Source: Saprospiraceae bacterium (GTDB lineage Bacteria; Bacteroidota; Bacteroidia; Chitinophagales; Saprospiraceae). Taken from it: a DNA stretch of 64,000 nucleotides. Within the stretch, counting starts at the first letter, position 1. Each line of letters begins with the position of its first letter. The position numbers and the translations under genes were made by a program. Under the pieces are notes generated by a model that was not told the origin of the DNA, searched no databases, and was given only the letters and a program-made list of their open reading frames with translations. Shown here in pieces: positions 53,463 to 61,782 of the stretch. Location: contig JANQQI010000065.1 in assembly GCA_028285085.1 (NCBI GenBank), positions 124,001 through 188,000 of the forward strand, in the 5' to 3' direction.

Positions 53463-54278
53463 ATGGAGAACCAAACCATTATCGATCAAATCACTAGCAT
53501 GGCGATTGAGTACGCACCAACTGTACTTTTGGCCATTCTCACCTTAATCATTGGCTTTCGCATTATCAGTTGGTTGACTCGTCTGGTTAATAAGGCTTTA
53601 AAGAAGCGAAATGTTGATGATACCATCCGACCATTTTTAAGTTCTCTGGCTAGTACAGGTATGAAGGTTATGCTCATTTTGAGTGTAGCGAGTATGTTTG
53701 GAGTCGAAACTACTTCATTTGTAGCAGTGCTTGGTGCCTTGGCCTTTGCGGTCGGTTTAGCCTTGCAAGGTAGCTTGGGTAATTTTGCTAGTGGCGTGAT
53801 GTTGTTGTTGTTTAAACCCTATAAAGTTGGGGATTTGGTAGAAATACAAGGACAAGTAGGAGTGGTTGAAGGTATCCAAATTTTTAATACGGTTCTCCTT
53901 ACGCCAGATAACAAAACTGTGATTATTCCAAACGGTGTGATTACCAGTGGTACTATTATCAATATTTCTGGTCAAGGAGAAATTCGGGTGGACATGACTT
54001 ACGGTATTGGCTACGAAGACGATATTGATAAAGCAAAAACAATTATTCAGCAAGTTGCTGATAATTGCCCGCAGGTATTGCGTGATAAACCAGTTGATAT
54101 TTTCGTGTCCGAATTAGCAGATAGCTCGGTTAATTTTGCTGTACGCCCTTGGGCAAAAAGTGAACACTACTGGGATGTCTATTTTTACATGCACGAAAAT
54201 ATTAAGAAAGGTTTTGACGCAGCCGGTGTGAGCATTCCTTTCCCACAAATGGATGTGCATTCGCATAATGTAGGATAA
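53463..54278 (+). CDS. Small-conductance mechanosensitive channel (MscS family)
   Basis: Inner-membrane channel of 271 residues that opens on membrane tension and releases osmolytes. Three membrane helices (about 17-35, 58-78, 82-112) end in the pore helix VLGALAFAVGLALQGSLGNFASGVMLLLF, with the glycine/alanine packing of MscS TM3. The beta domain starts with KPYKVGDLVEIQGQVGVVEGIQIFNTVLLTPDNKTVIIPNG, and the C-terminal alpha/beta domain ends in FPQMDVHSH. The length matches E. coli MscS (286). It is a single gene with a bidirectional hairpin terminator behind it. Confidence 0.95.
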   Translation: MENQTIIDQITSMAIEYAPTVLLAILTLIIGFRIISWLTRLVNKALKKRNVDDTIRPFLSSLASTGMKVMLILSVASMFGVETTSFVAVLGALAFAVGLALQGSLGNFASGVMLLLFKPYKVGDLVEIQGQVGVVEGIQIFNTVLLTPDNKTVIIPNGVITSGTIINISGQGEIRVDMTYGIGYEDDIDKAKTIIQQVADNCPQVLRDKPVDIFVSELADSSVNFAVRPWAKSEHYWDVYFYMHENIKKGFDAAGVSIPFPQMDVHSHNVG

Positions 54279-54299
54279 ATAACACACATCCTATTTTCT

Positions 54300-54338
54300 A
54301 AAAAAGCTTACTGATCGAAATGGTCCGTAAGCTTTTTT
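54300..54338. terminator. Bidirectional rho-independent terminator
   Basis: AAAAAAGCTTAC (54300-54311) pairs perfectly with GTAAGCTTTTTT (54327-54338). It separates the convergent MscS and phosphatase genes, and the minus-strand stop codon at 54337-54339 overlaps its right arm. Confidence 0.85.
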
Positions 54339-55599
54339 AATTTTCTTTTTTGAAAATTCGACAGGTAAGAACTGTTACATCATCGGGAAGACCTTCCGTT
54401 CCTTTGAATTGATCAAGTTGCCGAATTAACTGAGCGTTAAAAGCTTCAGCAAAAAGATGTTGGTGATCGATGGCAAACTGCCGCAAGTGATTTTCATCAA
54501 AAAAAGCACCGGCGCTATTGGTCACATCCGTCAGACCATCGGTAAAGGTCAAAATAACTGCATCATCTTCGACTTGTAATTCACCGACTTCAATTTCAGG
54601 TAAATCGGTAAAAGAGCCCAAAATAGTACAGCCTTTATCTAAAGGTTGGCATTTATCATTCACAACCAGCAAGGGTGGATTATGGCCAGCGTTGACATAA
54701 CGCAATTGATTAGTATGCAAATCAAATTCTGCGACAAAGAAGGTAAGAAATCGCTCGCCTTTGGTAATCCGGTAAAGCGATTGATTGAGGTCGCTGACAA
54801 ATTTGTCCAGTGGCGATCGGCGATTGATTAAATCGTGGAACTTGGACTGGAAATTGGCCATTAATAACGCAGCGGCAACACCTTTACCAGAAATATCCGC
54901 TACGCAAAAAGCAAATTTTCCATCTTCGAAAGAAATGAAATCGAAGTAATCTCCACCGACGCCTAAATGTGGCTTGTAGATGCTCGCTAATTCATAGCGC
55001 TCAGAACTGGGCAAGGTCGAAGGAATCAACATTTGCTGCATTTGGCTGGCCAGTTCCATTTCCTTTTTCAATCGCTCCTGCTCCAATTGGCGCTTGAAGA
55101 GTCGCTTATTCTCAATTGCTACCGCGATGATATTGGTAATCGTCGTGATGAATTGCACCTTATTATACATATCATCTTCCTTATCGAATCCACCAATAAA
55201 GGTATAAGCGATCGGACTTTTTTTATGCAACACCGGAATCACAACATCGAATTGACTGATCAGAGGATGATCGTTGTTATCATCGAGATTTTTGAGACGC
55301 TGATAATTGGGTAAGAGATTGATGATATCCATCTGGGCCAGCTCATCTGACAACCCGATAGTAGACGCACATCTCCATTCTCCGTGTTTGTCAATCACGT
55401 AGAGGGCCATTTTTTTAACCCCCATTTCCCAACTCAAAAAAGAATTGTACATTTTATACAAACCGTCCGCCGACACATTATTATTAATGGCCTGCGTGAT
55501 ATTCAATAGGCGATTGATCTGAAGTTGCTTGAGATGCAACTCCCGCTCCAAAAGCTCCCGGCTGGATAACTCTTTTCGAATATCAGAAAATTTCGACAT
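54337..55599 (-). CDS. SpoIIE-type serine/threonine phosphatase with GAF-like sensor
   Basis: Cytoplasmic protein of 420 residues. A short N-terminal coiled coil (SRELLERELHLKQLQINRLLNI) precedes a GAF-like domain (about 40-170, MALYVIDKHGEWRCAS, VIPVLHKKSPIAYTFIGG). A helical linker (RLFKRQLEQERLKKEMELASQMQQMLIPSTLP) joins it to a PP2C/SpoIIE phosphatase domain (about 200-415). Metal ligands are in GVGGDYFDF and CVADISGKG, with VILTFTDGLTD and LPDDVTVLTCR further on. Such phosphatases release partner-switch anti-anti-sigma proteins or regulate other signalling, but no anti-sigma or STAS gene lies nearby. Confidence 0.9.
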   Translation of the reverse strand: MSKFSDIRKELSSRELLERELHLKQLQINRLLNITQAINNNVSADGLYKMYNSFLSWEMGVKKMALYVIDKHGEWRCASTIGLSDELAQMDIINLLPNYQRLKNLDDNNDHPLISQFDVVIPVLHKKSPIAYTFIGGFDKEDDMYNKVQFITTITNIIAVAIENKRLFKRQLEQERLKKEMELASQMQQMLIPSTLPSSERYELASIYKPHLGVGGDYFDFISFEDGKFAFCVADISGKGVAAALLMANFQSKFHDLINRRSPLDKFVSDLNQSLYRITKGERFLTFFVAEFDLHTNQLRYVNAGHNPPLLVVNDKCQPLDKGCTILGSFTDLPEIEVGELQVEDDAVILTFTDGLTDVTNSAGAFFDENHLRQFAIDHQHLFAEAFNAQLIRQLDQFKGTEGLPDDVTVLTCRIFKKEN

Positions 55600-55667
55600 G
55601 CATTAAGTTCGTAATGGAAAACAACATCGATACAATCTACTTTGCTAATATCAACAAAATTTTTGAC

Positions 55668-56891
55668 TTAACGCACATCCAAAGCATCCCGCAAACCATT
55701 GCCCAGTAAATTAAAGGCTAATACCATCAACATGATCGCTAAGGCGGGAATTAAGGCTAGAAATGGCTGGCCGCCGATGGCCAATCCGTAATTTTCATTG
55801 AGCATATTTCCCCAGCTAGGTGTTGGTGGCTGTATGCCAAATCCGAGGTAACTTAAGCCCGCTTCAACCAAAATAGCTGTAGCAAAGTTTGCGGCTGCTA
55901 CTACCATCACCGGCCCCAGGATATTCGGCAAAATATGCCGGCGAATGATGCGCCAGTGACTAAAGCCCATACTCTGGGCGGCTTCTACATATTGGGTATC
56001 TTTCAAGGCCATGACCTGGCCACGCACAATTCGGGCAACCTCCACCCACATCGTCAAGCCCACCGCCAAAAAGATATTCTCTACTCCTCGCCCAAGGGCT
56101 AAAACAATAGCAAAAACCAGTAAGAGCGTCGGAATGGACCAAACCGTATTAATTAACAGCATAATTAAATCATCGACACGACCACCAAAGTAACCAGCCA
56201 AAGCCCCTAATAAAATGCCAATGGTCAGAGAAATCCCTACGGCAATGAGTCCTACCAACAGAGAAATGCGAACCCCCAGAATCAATCGACTTAGCATGCA
56301 CCGGCCATAACGATCGGTCCCTAGCCAAAAGGTGCGCGCTATGATTTGTTGCTGTTGAATTTGTTGCTGCAATTCAGTCAGACTAGCTTGGGCCGCTTGC
56401 CCTTCAATACTCCGATAAAATAATTGGTTGCCTTCCATTCTTGGCGGGTCCTGGGTATTGTCTAAGGCTAACGCGACCTCGGCCACGGACCAACGCCGCG
56501 GCAAGCCAGGAATCAATTGACCATCCGGATCAACTCCACGAAAAACTTCGGCTTCCACTAAGTTGCCTTCTACCTTAACTTGGTTGACAGGTACCAACTT
56601 CCATGGACTAGGCGTACCTTGCCATAGCTTAGTCCACCAAGATCGCTCGGGTAGCTTTTGGTCTTTGCGAATGCGCAGGAGCTGAATTTGAAATCCAGGA
56701 TTCTGTAATGCCAACTCCGGGATCTGGTCATCTGCATTAGGTGTAGCATCCGGAGCCAGTGGATAAGCAAATATGGCCATGAGTATGGCCAAGGTAATAA
56801 TGACCATACCAAACACCGCCGGCTTATTGCGCCGCAGTCGGTACCAGGCTTGTTGACCCGGCGAACGAGATATGGTAGGTTGAGTGGCCAT
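55668..56891 (-). CDS. OppC/DppC-type ABC transporter permease with large periplasmic insert
   Basis: Inner-membrane permease. TM1 (about 25-47) is followed by a periplasmic insert of about 140 residues containing WWTKLWQGTPSPWKLVP and a glutamine-rich helix (TELQQQIQQQQ), then FWLGTDRYGRCMLSRLILGVRISL, which opens the BPD_transp_1 domain (about 190-400). The EAA loop that docks on the ATPase is EAAQSMGFSHWRIIRRHILPN. The family transports oligopeptides and related compounds. No OppB, ATPase or binding-protein genes adjoin it, so partners must be elsewhere. Dispersed opp genes are common in Bacteroidota. It is a single gene. Confidence 0.9.
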   Translation of the reverse strand: MATQPTISRSPGQQAWYRLRRNKPAVFGMVIITLAILMAIFAYPLAPDATPNADDQIPELALQNPGFQIQLLRIRKDQKLPERSWWTKLWQGTPSPWKLVPVNQVKVEGNLVEAEVFRGVDPDGQLIPGLPRRWSVAEVALALDNTQDPPRMEGNQLFYRSIEGQAAQASLTELQQQIQQQQIIARTFWLGTDRYGRCMLSRLILGVRISLLVGLIAVGISLTIGILLGALAGYFGGRVDDLIMLLINTVWSIPTLLLVFAIVLALGRGVENIFLAVGLTMWVEVARIVRGQVMALKDTQYVEAAQSMGFSHWRIIRRHILPNILGPVMVVAAANFATAILVEAGLSYLGFGIQPPTPSWGNMLNENYGLAIGGQPFLALIPALAIMLMVLAFNLLGNGLRDALDVR

Positions 56892-56949
56892 TGCTCATAA
56901 AGATAGAATCTGCTTTTTGATTTTAGATCAAAGCAAGCGCTAATTTCGA

Positions 56950-56979
56950 TTTTGAATCGGGATTTGTTTTCTATTTTTG
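56950..56979 (+). promoter_or_regulatory. Promoter candidate of the mannosyltransferase-hydrolase-PrsW operon
   Basis: TATTTTTG (56972-56979) fits the -7 consensus TAnnTTTG exactly. TTTG at 56951-56954 stands 17 bases upstream, 2 short of the ideal 19. It is 33 bp before the ATG at 57013. Confidence 0.4.
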
Positions 56980-57012
56980 ATGACTGCAGCGGAAATTTAA
57001 AGTCCGACACCT

Positions 57013-58134
57013 ATGCCTTCATTCACTATTCTTTTGCTCGAACCCTTTTTTAGCGGTAGCCACGCACAATGGGCAAAAGGTTTTCAACAGTTTTCTCAAC
57101 ATCATGTGGAAATCTTATCGCTGCCCGGTCGACACTGGAAGTGGCGGATGTTCGGTGGGGCAGTGAGCTTAGCGCAGCAATGGCCCACCGACTTGGATAT
57201 CGATCTCGTGGTGGCAAGCGATATGCTGGATTTAACAACTTTGGTAGCACTGCGTCGGCGTGAATTACAAGGGATTCCGCTAGCTATTTATTTTCATGAA
57301 AATCAGATCACTTATCCTTGGTCGCCTACAGATCAGGATGTTCAGCTTGAACGACACAATGAATATGGGTTTATCAATTTCACGTCAGCATTAGCTGCGG
57401 ATCGGCTCTTTTTTAATTCTGAATTTCACCGGCAGAGTTTTTTAGAGGCTTTGCCCGGATTTTTGAAGCAGTTCCCAGATCGTCGACATTTGGATTTGGT
57501 ATCTCAAATTGCTGATAAAAGTGAAGTCCTTTACCTCGGCTTGGATTTACAACAGTTTAATGCTTTTCGAGAAACGGCCTCTGCTGGCCCACCTATTATA
57601 TTATGGAATCACCGTTGGGAATATGATAAACATCCAGAGGCATTTTATCGCTTATTATTACGTTTGCGGGCCGAAGGCCTACCTTTTAGATTAGTGGTTC
57701 TGGGCGAATCGTATGCGAAATCGCCTATTATTTTTAAAAAGATCGAAACGGAGTTCAAGACAGAACTACTACATTTTGGCTTCGCACCGGATTTCGAAAC
57801 TTATGCCCGATGGCTCTGGCAAGCACAGGTTTTACCCGTTACTAATGTACAAGACTTTTTTGGAGGCAGCATCGTCGAAGCCATGTATTGCCGGACTTGG
57901 CCGATACTACCAAATCGACTCGCTTACCCAGAGCACTTAGCGGCCAATATGAAAGCGGAGTGCTTGTATGATTCTGAAGAAGACCTTTTCCAAAAAACGA
58001 AAGCAGCGCTGTCTAATCCTCCTCCTGCCGAACAGCTTGATCAACTGCAAAATTTGGTAGCCCGCTACGATTGGAGTACTTTAGCTGCTTATTACGATGA
58101 TACCCTTTCAAAGTTGATCCAACGTGAACACTAG
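57013..58134 (+). CDS. DUF3524/GTDC1-type glycosyltransferase (tRNA-queuosine alpha-mannosyltransferase-like)
   Basis: GT-B glycosyltransferase of 373 residues. The N-terminal domain has the DUF3524 pattern LLLEPFFSGSHAQWAKGFQ (about 7-25), LPGRHWKWRMFGGA (about 35-48), then YFHENQITYPW and FNSEFHR. The C-terminal domain holds ILWNHRWEYDKHPEAFYRLL (about 198-217), LHFGFAPDFETYARWLW, and QDFFGGSIVEAMYCRTWPILPNRLAYPE with the donor-site E. The animal homologue mannosylates queuosine in tRNA-Asp; the bacterial enzymes are thought to act alike, but this is by homology. No queuosine gene is in the window. It is the first gene of an operon; the alpha/beta hydrolase start overlaps its end by 11 bp. 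Confidence 0.85.
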   Translation: MPSFTILLLEPFFSGSHAQWAKGFQQFSQHHVEILSLPGRHWKWRMFGGAVSLAQQWPTDLDIDLVVASDMLDLTTLVALRRRELQGIPLAIYFHENQITYPWSPTDQDVQLERHNEYGFINFTSALAADRLFFNSEFHRQSFLEALPGFLKQFPDRRHLDLVSQIADKSEVLYLGLDLQQFNAFRETASAGPPIILWNHRWEYDKHPEAFYRLLLRLRAEGLPFRLVVLGESYAKSPIIFKKIETEFKTELLHFGFAPDFETYARWLWQAQVLPVTNVQDFFGGSIVEAMYCRTWPILPNRLAYPEHLAANMKAECLYDSEEDLFQKTKAALSNPPPAEQLDQLQNLVARYDWSTLAAYYDDTLSKLIQREH

Positions 58135-58921
58135 CTATACGACCTACGCCGACAAACAAATTGCCAGCTTTCGACAAAAAGGAAATGGTATGCCTTTAGT
58201 CCTATTACATGGCTTTTGTGAAGATAGCCGAATGTGGGAAGACTGGCTAGTTGGCTTTGAAGCGTACCATATTTTGAGGATTGATTTGCCGGGCTTCGGA
58301 CGATCTGAAAGTATACCGGACTTATCGATTGAAAAAATGGCCGAAGTTGTTCTTGCCGTTTTGGATCAGCATAAAATCAAAAAATGTATCCTTTTGGGGC
58401 ATTCCATGGGCGGCTACGTTGGTTTAGCGGTTGCGCGCCGCTTCCCGGATCGGCTGGCCGCTTTGGGTTTATTTCATTCTCACCCTTTTGCCGATAGCCC
58501 CGAAAAACTAGCACAGCGACAGAAAGGCATCGAGTTTATTGAAAAAACCGGCCATATTTACTTTGTCAAGCAGCTTTTCCACAATCTCTTCCCATCGGCC
58601 TTCATTCGTAGTAATCAAATGCTGGTTGATAAGCTCATTTTCAGAGCCAGTCAGCTGCCACCGCAAAATATCATTGCGGCTATCAGAGCTATGATGGATC
58701 GACCAGATGAAAGTGCTGTTTTAGAACAACTCGATTTTCCCGTGCTCTGTATTATGGGAGTAGAAGATCGTATCGTACCGGACAATCATTTGGACCAAGC
58801 AGCTATGCCCGCAATTGGTTCCATTCATATATTGCCTAAAGTAGCACACATGGGGATGTTCGAATTGAAGAAAAAAACGCAACGTATTGTTCGTCAATTC
58901 ATCGCATTCGTCAGTGCATGA
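58124..58921 (+). CDS. Alpha/beta-fold hydrolase
   Basis: Cytoplasmic hydrolase of 265 residues starting with GTG at 58124, inside the end of the mannosyltransferase-like gene, so translation is probably coupled. The first in-frame ATG (MPLVLLHG) would cut off the first strand and is unlikely. The oxyanion region is LLHGF (27-31), DLPGFGRSE follows (54-62), the nucleophile is S94 in GHSMGG, the acid is in GVEDRIVPDN and the histidine in VAHMGMFE. The fold is of the MhpC/haloperoxidase-like kind, with unknown substrate. The PrsW gene starts on its stop codon (ATGA overlap). It is not especially similar to the hydrolase at 4507-5274. Confidence 0.88.
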   Translation: MNTSYTTYADKQIASFRQKGNGMPLVLLHGFCEDSRMWEDWLVGFEAYHILRIDLPGFGRSESIPDLSIEKMAEVVLAVLDQHKIKKCILLGHSMGGYVGLAVARRFPDRLAALGLFHSHPFADSPEKLAQRQKGIEFIEKTGHIYFVKQLFHNLFPSAFIRSNQMLVDKLIFRASQLPPQNIIAAIRAMMDRPDESAVLEQLDFPVLCIMGVEDRIVPDNHLDQAAMPAIGSIHILPKVAHMGMFELKKKTQRIVRQFIAFVSA

Positions 58922-59688
58922 ATCCATTGCTCGCCATACTCGCCATCATCCCTGGCTTGGCTATTTGCTACGGCATCTACCGCTGGGACATTCACGAGAA
59001 AGAATCTTACTGGTATTTATTAGCGGCTTTTGCCTTTGGTGTAATTTGCTGTTTTCCAGCGATGCTACTTGAAGCCTGGGGAATGGCTGCTGGCTACGAT
59101 GAATTTGGAGGCATTTGGGAACTCATCGTCTTTTGCTACGTCATCATTGGTGGAAGCGAAGAACTGGTGAAGTATTTAGTGCTGGTGTTGCTCGCTTATC
59201 CCCGACGGGCGTTCAACGAACCACTCGATGGCATCGTTTACGCCGTTATGATCGGCATGGGCTTCGCCACCTTAGAAAATCTCATTTATGCTGATCGTTT
59301 CAATATGGGGACTATTGTAGTCAGAGCTTTCACCGCTGTACCGGCCCACGCCATGTTTGCCATTTTTATGGGTTATTACGTTGGTCAAGCAAAATTTACT
59401 GATAATCGCCGCCGTCAAATTCAACTTCTTGCCCTCGGATTGGTTATTCCTATATTGGTGCATGGCACCTACGATATCTTTATTCTTCAGCAGTACTATG
59501 ATTGGCTGATGCTGTTTGGTACTGTCACCTTGCTGATTAGCAGTTATTTTGCTTACAAGATGATCAAAATACATCAGGCTCAATCTCCTTTTAAAAAAGC
59601 TGTTGAGACCGCCTCAACCGAAGGAGCTCCTCTTGCTCAAAATGAGATTATGGACGCAATTCTTAAGGATTTAGAGGAGGAAGAATAA
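58918..59688 (+). CDS. PrsW-family intramembrane metalloprotease
   Basis: About seven or eight membrane helices in 256 residues. The proposed active-site elements are present: the glutamate pair in GGSEELVKY (about 79-87), the MIGMGFATLENLIY segment with its E-N pair, the histidine in FTAVPAHAMFAIFMGYY (about 141-157) and the second histidine in VHGTYD (about 181-186). PrsW proteins cleave anti-sigma factors in Bacillus; other members have no known substrate. The start codon overlaps the upstream stop (ATGA), placing it in the same operon as the hydrolase and the mannosyltransferase-like gene. The C-terminal tail (about 220-256) is acidic and cytoplasmic. Confidence 0.9.
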   Translation: MNPLLAILAIIPGLAICYGIYRWDIHEKESYWYLLAAFAFGVICCFPAMLLEAWGMAAGYDEFGGIWELIVFCYVIIGGSEELVKYLVLVLLAYPRRAFNEPLDGIVYAVMIGMGFATLENLIYADRFNMGTIVVRAFTAVPAHAMFAIFMGYYVGQAKFTDNRRRQIQLLALGLVIPILVHGTYDIFILQQYYDWLMLFGTVTLLISSYFAYKMIKIHQAQSPFKKAVETASTEGAPLAQNEIMDAILKDLEEEE

Positions 59689-59988
59689 AGAAAAGATAGT
59701 TTTACTATTATTTTAAGTAGTTTTACAACTTTTATTAATTCTCGGCTGTTAGGGAAGTGTGTTGTGAAAAACATAGCCCTTAATATGTCATTTTGTGAGG
59801 TTATGTATGAGAAAATTGCTTAGGAATTATAACTGGTATTTTAATCTACAGCACCTAGTACTAACATTAAATCAAAAGTAATTGTTGATTCTACCAGCAC
59901 TGGATTTTCAATATCAGCCCCCATTCAAAATGCTTGAGCACACTCTCTTCTAAACACCAAATTCGTCAAAGTAAACAATTATAATAAA
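59689..59988. other. 300-bp AT-rich leader of the type I secretion operon; no gene seen
   Basis: No reading frame, hairpin terminator or convincing promoter pair was identified. It should contain the promoter of the ABC-HlyD-TolC operon. Confidence 0.45.
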
Positions 59989-61731
59989 ATGGAAAACAGT
60001 CAGCTCATCGCTTCAGCTCCTACTCCGCATCCTCTACGGCGTTTCTTTATGATGCTCAAACTGGATCGACAGGCGATCAGTTACATATATTTGTACGCCA
60101 TTTTTGCGGGATTTATTACATTATCACTGCCTTTGGGAATCCAGGCTATTATCAGTCAGATTGTGGGAGGGGTATTATCTTCTTCCCTGATTTTACTCAT
60201 TGGCTTGGTGACTGTCGGTACGTTCCTGACGGGTTTATTAACCATCATGCAGCTTACCGTCACGGAGACCATTCAACGTAGAATATTTAGCCGATCGGCT
60301 TTCGAATTTGCTTGGCGTATTCCCCGGATTCGGCTCGACAGAATGATCCAAGACTATCCTCCAGAGTTGATTAATCGATTTTTCGATACCTTGACCCTAC
60401 AGAAAGGTGTTCCAAAAATCCTTATGGATTTTTCTACGGCCCTGCTGCAGATTATTTTCGGGTTGATTCTCATCGCCTTTTATCATCCTTTCTTTGTGTT
60501 CTTTGGGATTTTCCTCCTCTTAGTACTGGTGATCATCATCCGCTATACTGGCCCAGTGGGTTTGAAGACAAGTTTACAAGAAAGTAAGTTTAAATATAAA
60601 ATTGCACATTGGCTACAAGAATTAGCGCGGACCATGACGACCTTTAAGTTGTCAGGTTCTAATAATTTTTATCTACATAAAACCGACCATCTGGTTTCAG
60701 GTTATCTTGACGCAAGACAAGATCACTTCCGCATTTTACTGGGACAATATTGGAGTATTTTGGCTTTTAAAGTCTTAGTCACTGCTTCGCTTTTGTTTTT
60801 GGGAAGTAGCCTGGTTATCCAAAATGAAATCAATATTGGTCAATTCGTTGCCGCGGAGATTGTTATTCTTCTGATCCTTGCCTCAGTAGAGAAGTTGATT
60901 TTGAGTATGGATAATATCTACGACGTTTTAACGGCCTTAGAGAAGATCGGTTCAGTAACTGATTTGGCTTTAGATGGTGAAGACGGGTTGAAATACTCAG
61001 AAATTGATACTCAGCAGGGTATGCAAGTGTCTTTAAGCAGAGTTCGTTTTCAATTCCCGGATGCACAGAGACCAACGCTCGATGGTATTGATTTAGATGT
61101 CAAGCCAGGCGAGCGGATTTGCATTGCTGGTTATAATGGCTCGGGTAAGTCTACTTTGATTCAAATTGTCTCGGGCTTGATGCTCAATTACGAAGGTGTT
61201 GTCACTTATAATCAAATCCCGGAGCACAATTTACACTACGGTAGCCTCCGGAAAATGATTGGAGACTATTCAAGCGAGGAAGATATATTTAAAGGTACAC
61301 TGTTTCAAAATATTAGTTTGGGGCATGACTCTGTGACTTTCGATGATGTTACTAGTGCTGTATCTGCTGTTGGTTTACAGGATTATGTCAAACATTTACC
61401 AAAGGGGTACGATACGGAGCTTGTACCAGGTGGTCGAAATGTGCCACAAAGTGTCCGTACCAAAATTATCCTGGCCCGGGGGATTGTCGTCAAACCTCGT
61501 TTACTGGCCATGGAGCAATTTATGCCGCATCTCGAAGCAGTAGACCAAGATAGAATTGCAAGATTGTTAACCAGCCGCGATCAACCGTGGACTCTAATTG
61601 CTGTTTCTAATAATCAAAAACTGGCCAGCCTTTGTGACCGAGTGCTCATTATGCGCTCAGGGAAAATTATCGCTGATGCTGATTTCGAAACAATCAAGAA
61701 GAGTGAACATTTCGCTCAGGTATTTAACTAA
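59989..61731 (+). CDS. Type I secretion-like ABC transporter with degenerate ATPase domain
   Basis: Half-size exporter of 580 residues: six membrane helices (about 30-310) fused to an ATPase domain (about 345-580). There is no N-terminal C39 peptidase domain. Walker A is intact (G381 to T389, GYNGSGKST). The signature LSGGQ position reads VPQSV (485-489). Walker B has E509 for Asp and Q510 for the catalytic Glu (LLAMEQ). The D-loop is PHLE, and the H-loop His is N541 (AVSNNQ). The Q-loop Gln appears to be S429. ATP binding is likely but hydrolysis is not, so a second canonical subunit or a non-transport role is implied. It is followed by HlyD-type and TolC-type genes (51-bp gap, then overlap). 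Confidence 0.88.
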   Translation: MENSQLIASAPTPHPLRRFFMMLKLDRQAISYIYLYAIFAGFITLSLPLGIQAIISQIVGGVLSSSLILLIGLVTVGTFLTGLLTIMQLTVTETIQRRIFSRSAFEFAWRIPRIRLDRMIQDYPPELINRFFDTLTLQKGVPKILMDFSTALLQIIFGLILIAFYHPFFVFFGIFLLLVLVIIIRYTGPVGLKTSLQESKFKYKIAHWLQELARTMTTFKLSGSNNFYLHKTDHLVSGYLDARQDHFRILLGQYWSILAFKVLVTASLLFLGSSLVIQNEINIGQFVAAEIVILLILASVEKLILSMDNIYDVLTALEKIGSVTDLALDGEDGLKYSEIDTQQGMQVSLSRVRFQFPDAQRPTLDGIDLDVKPGERICIAGYNGSGKSTLIQIVSGLMLNYEGVVTYNQIPEHNLHYGSLRKMIGDYSSEEDIFKGTLFQNISLGHDSVTFDDVTSAVSAVGLQDYVKHLPKGYDTELVPGGRNVPQSVRTKIILARGIVVKPRLLAMEQFMPHLEAVDQDRIARLLTSRDQPWTLIAVSNNQKLASLCDRVLIMRSGKIIADADFETIKKSEHFAQVFN

Positions 61732-61782
61732 CCAAATTTCTGATCATTCTCATTATCACTCATTTCATTAATTTCTATCGTC

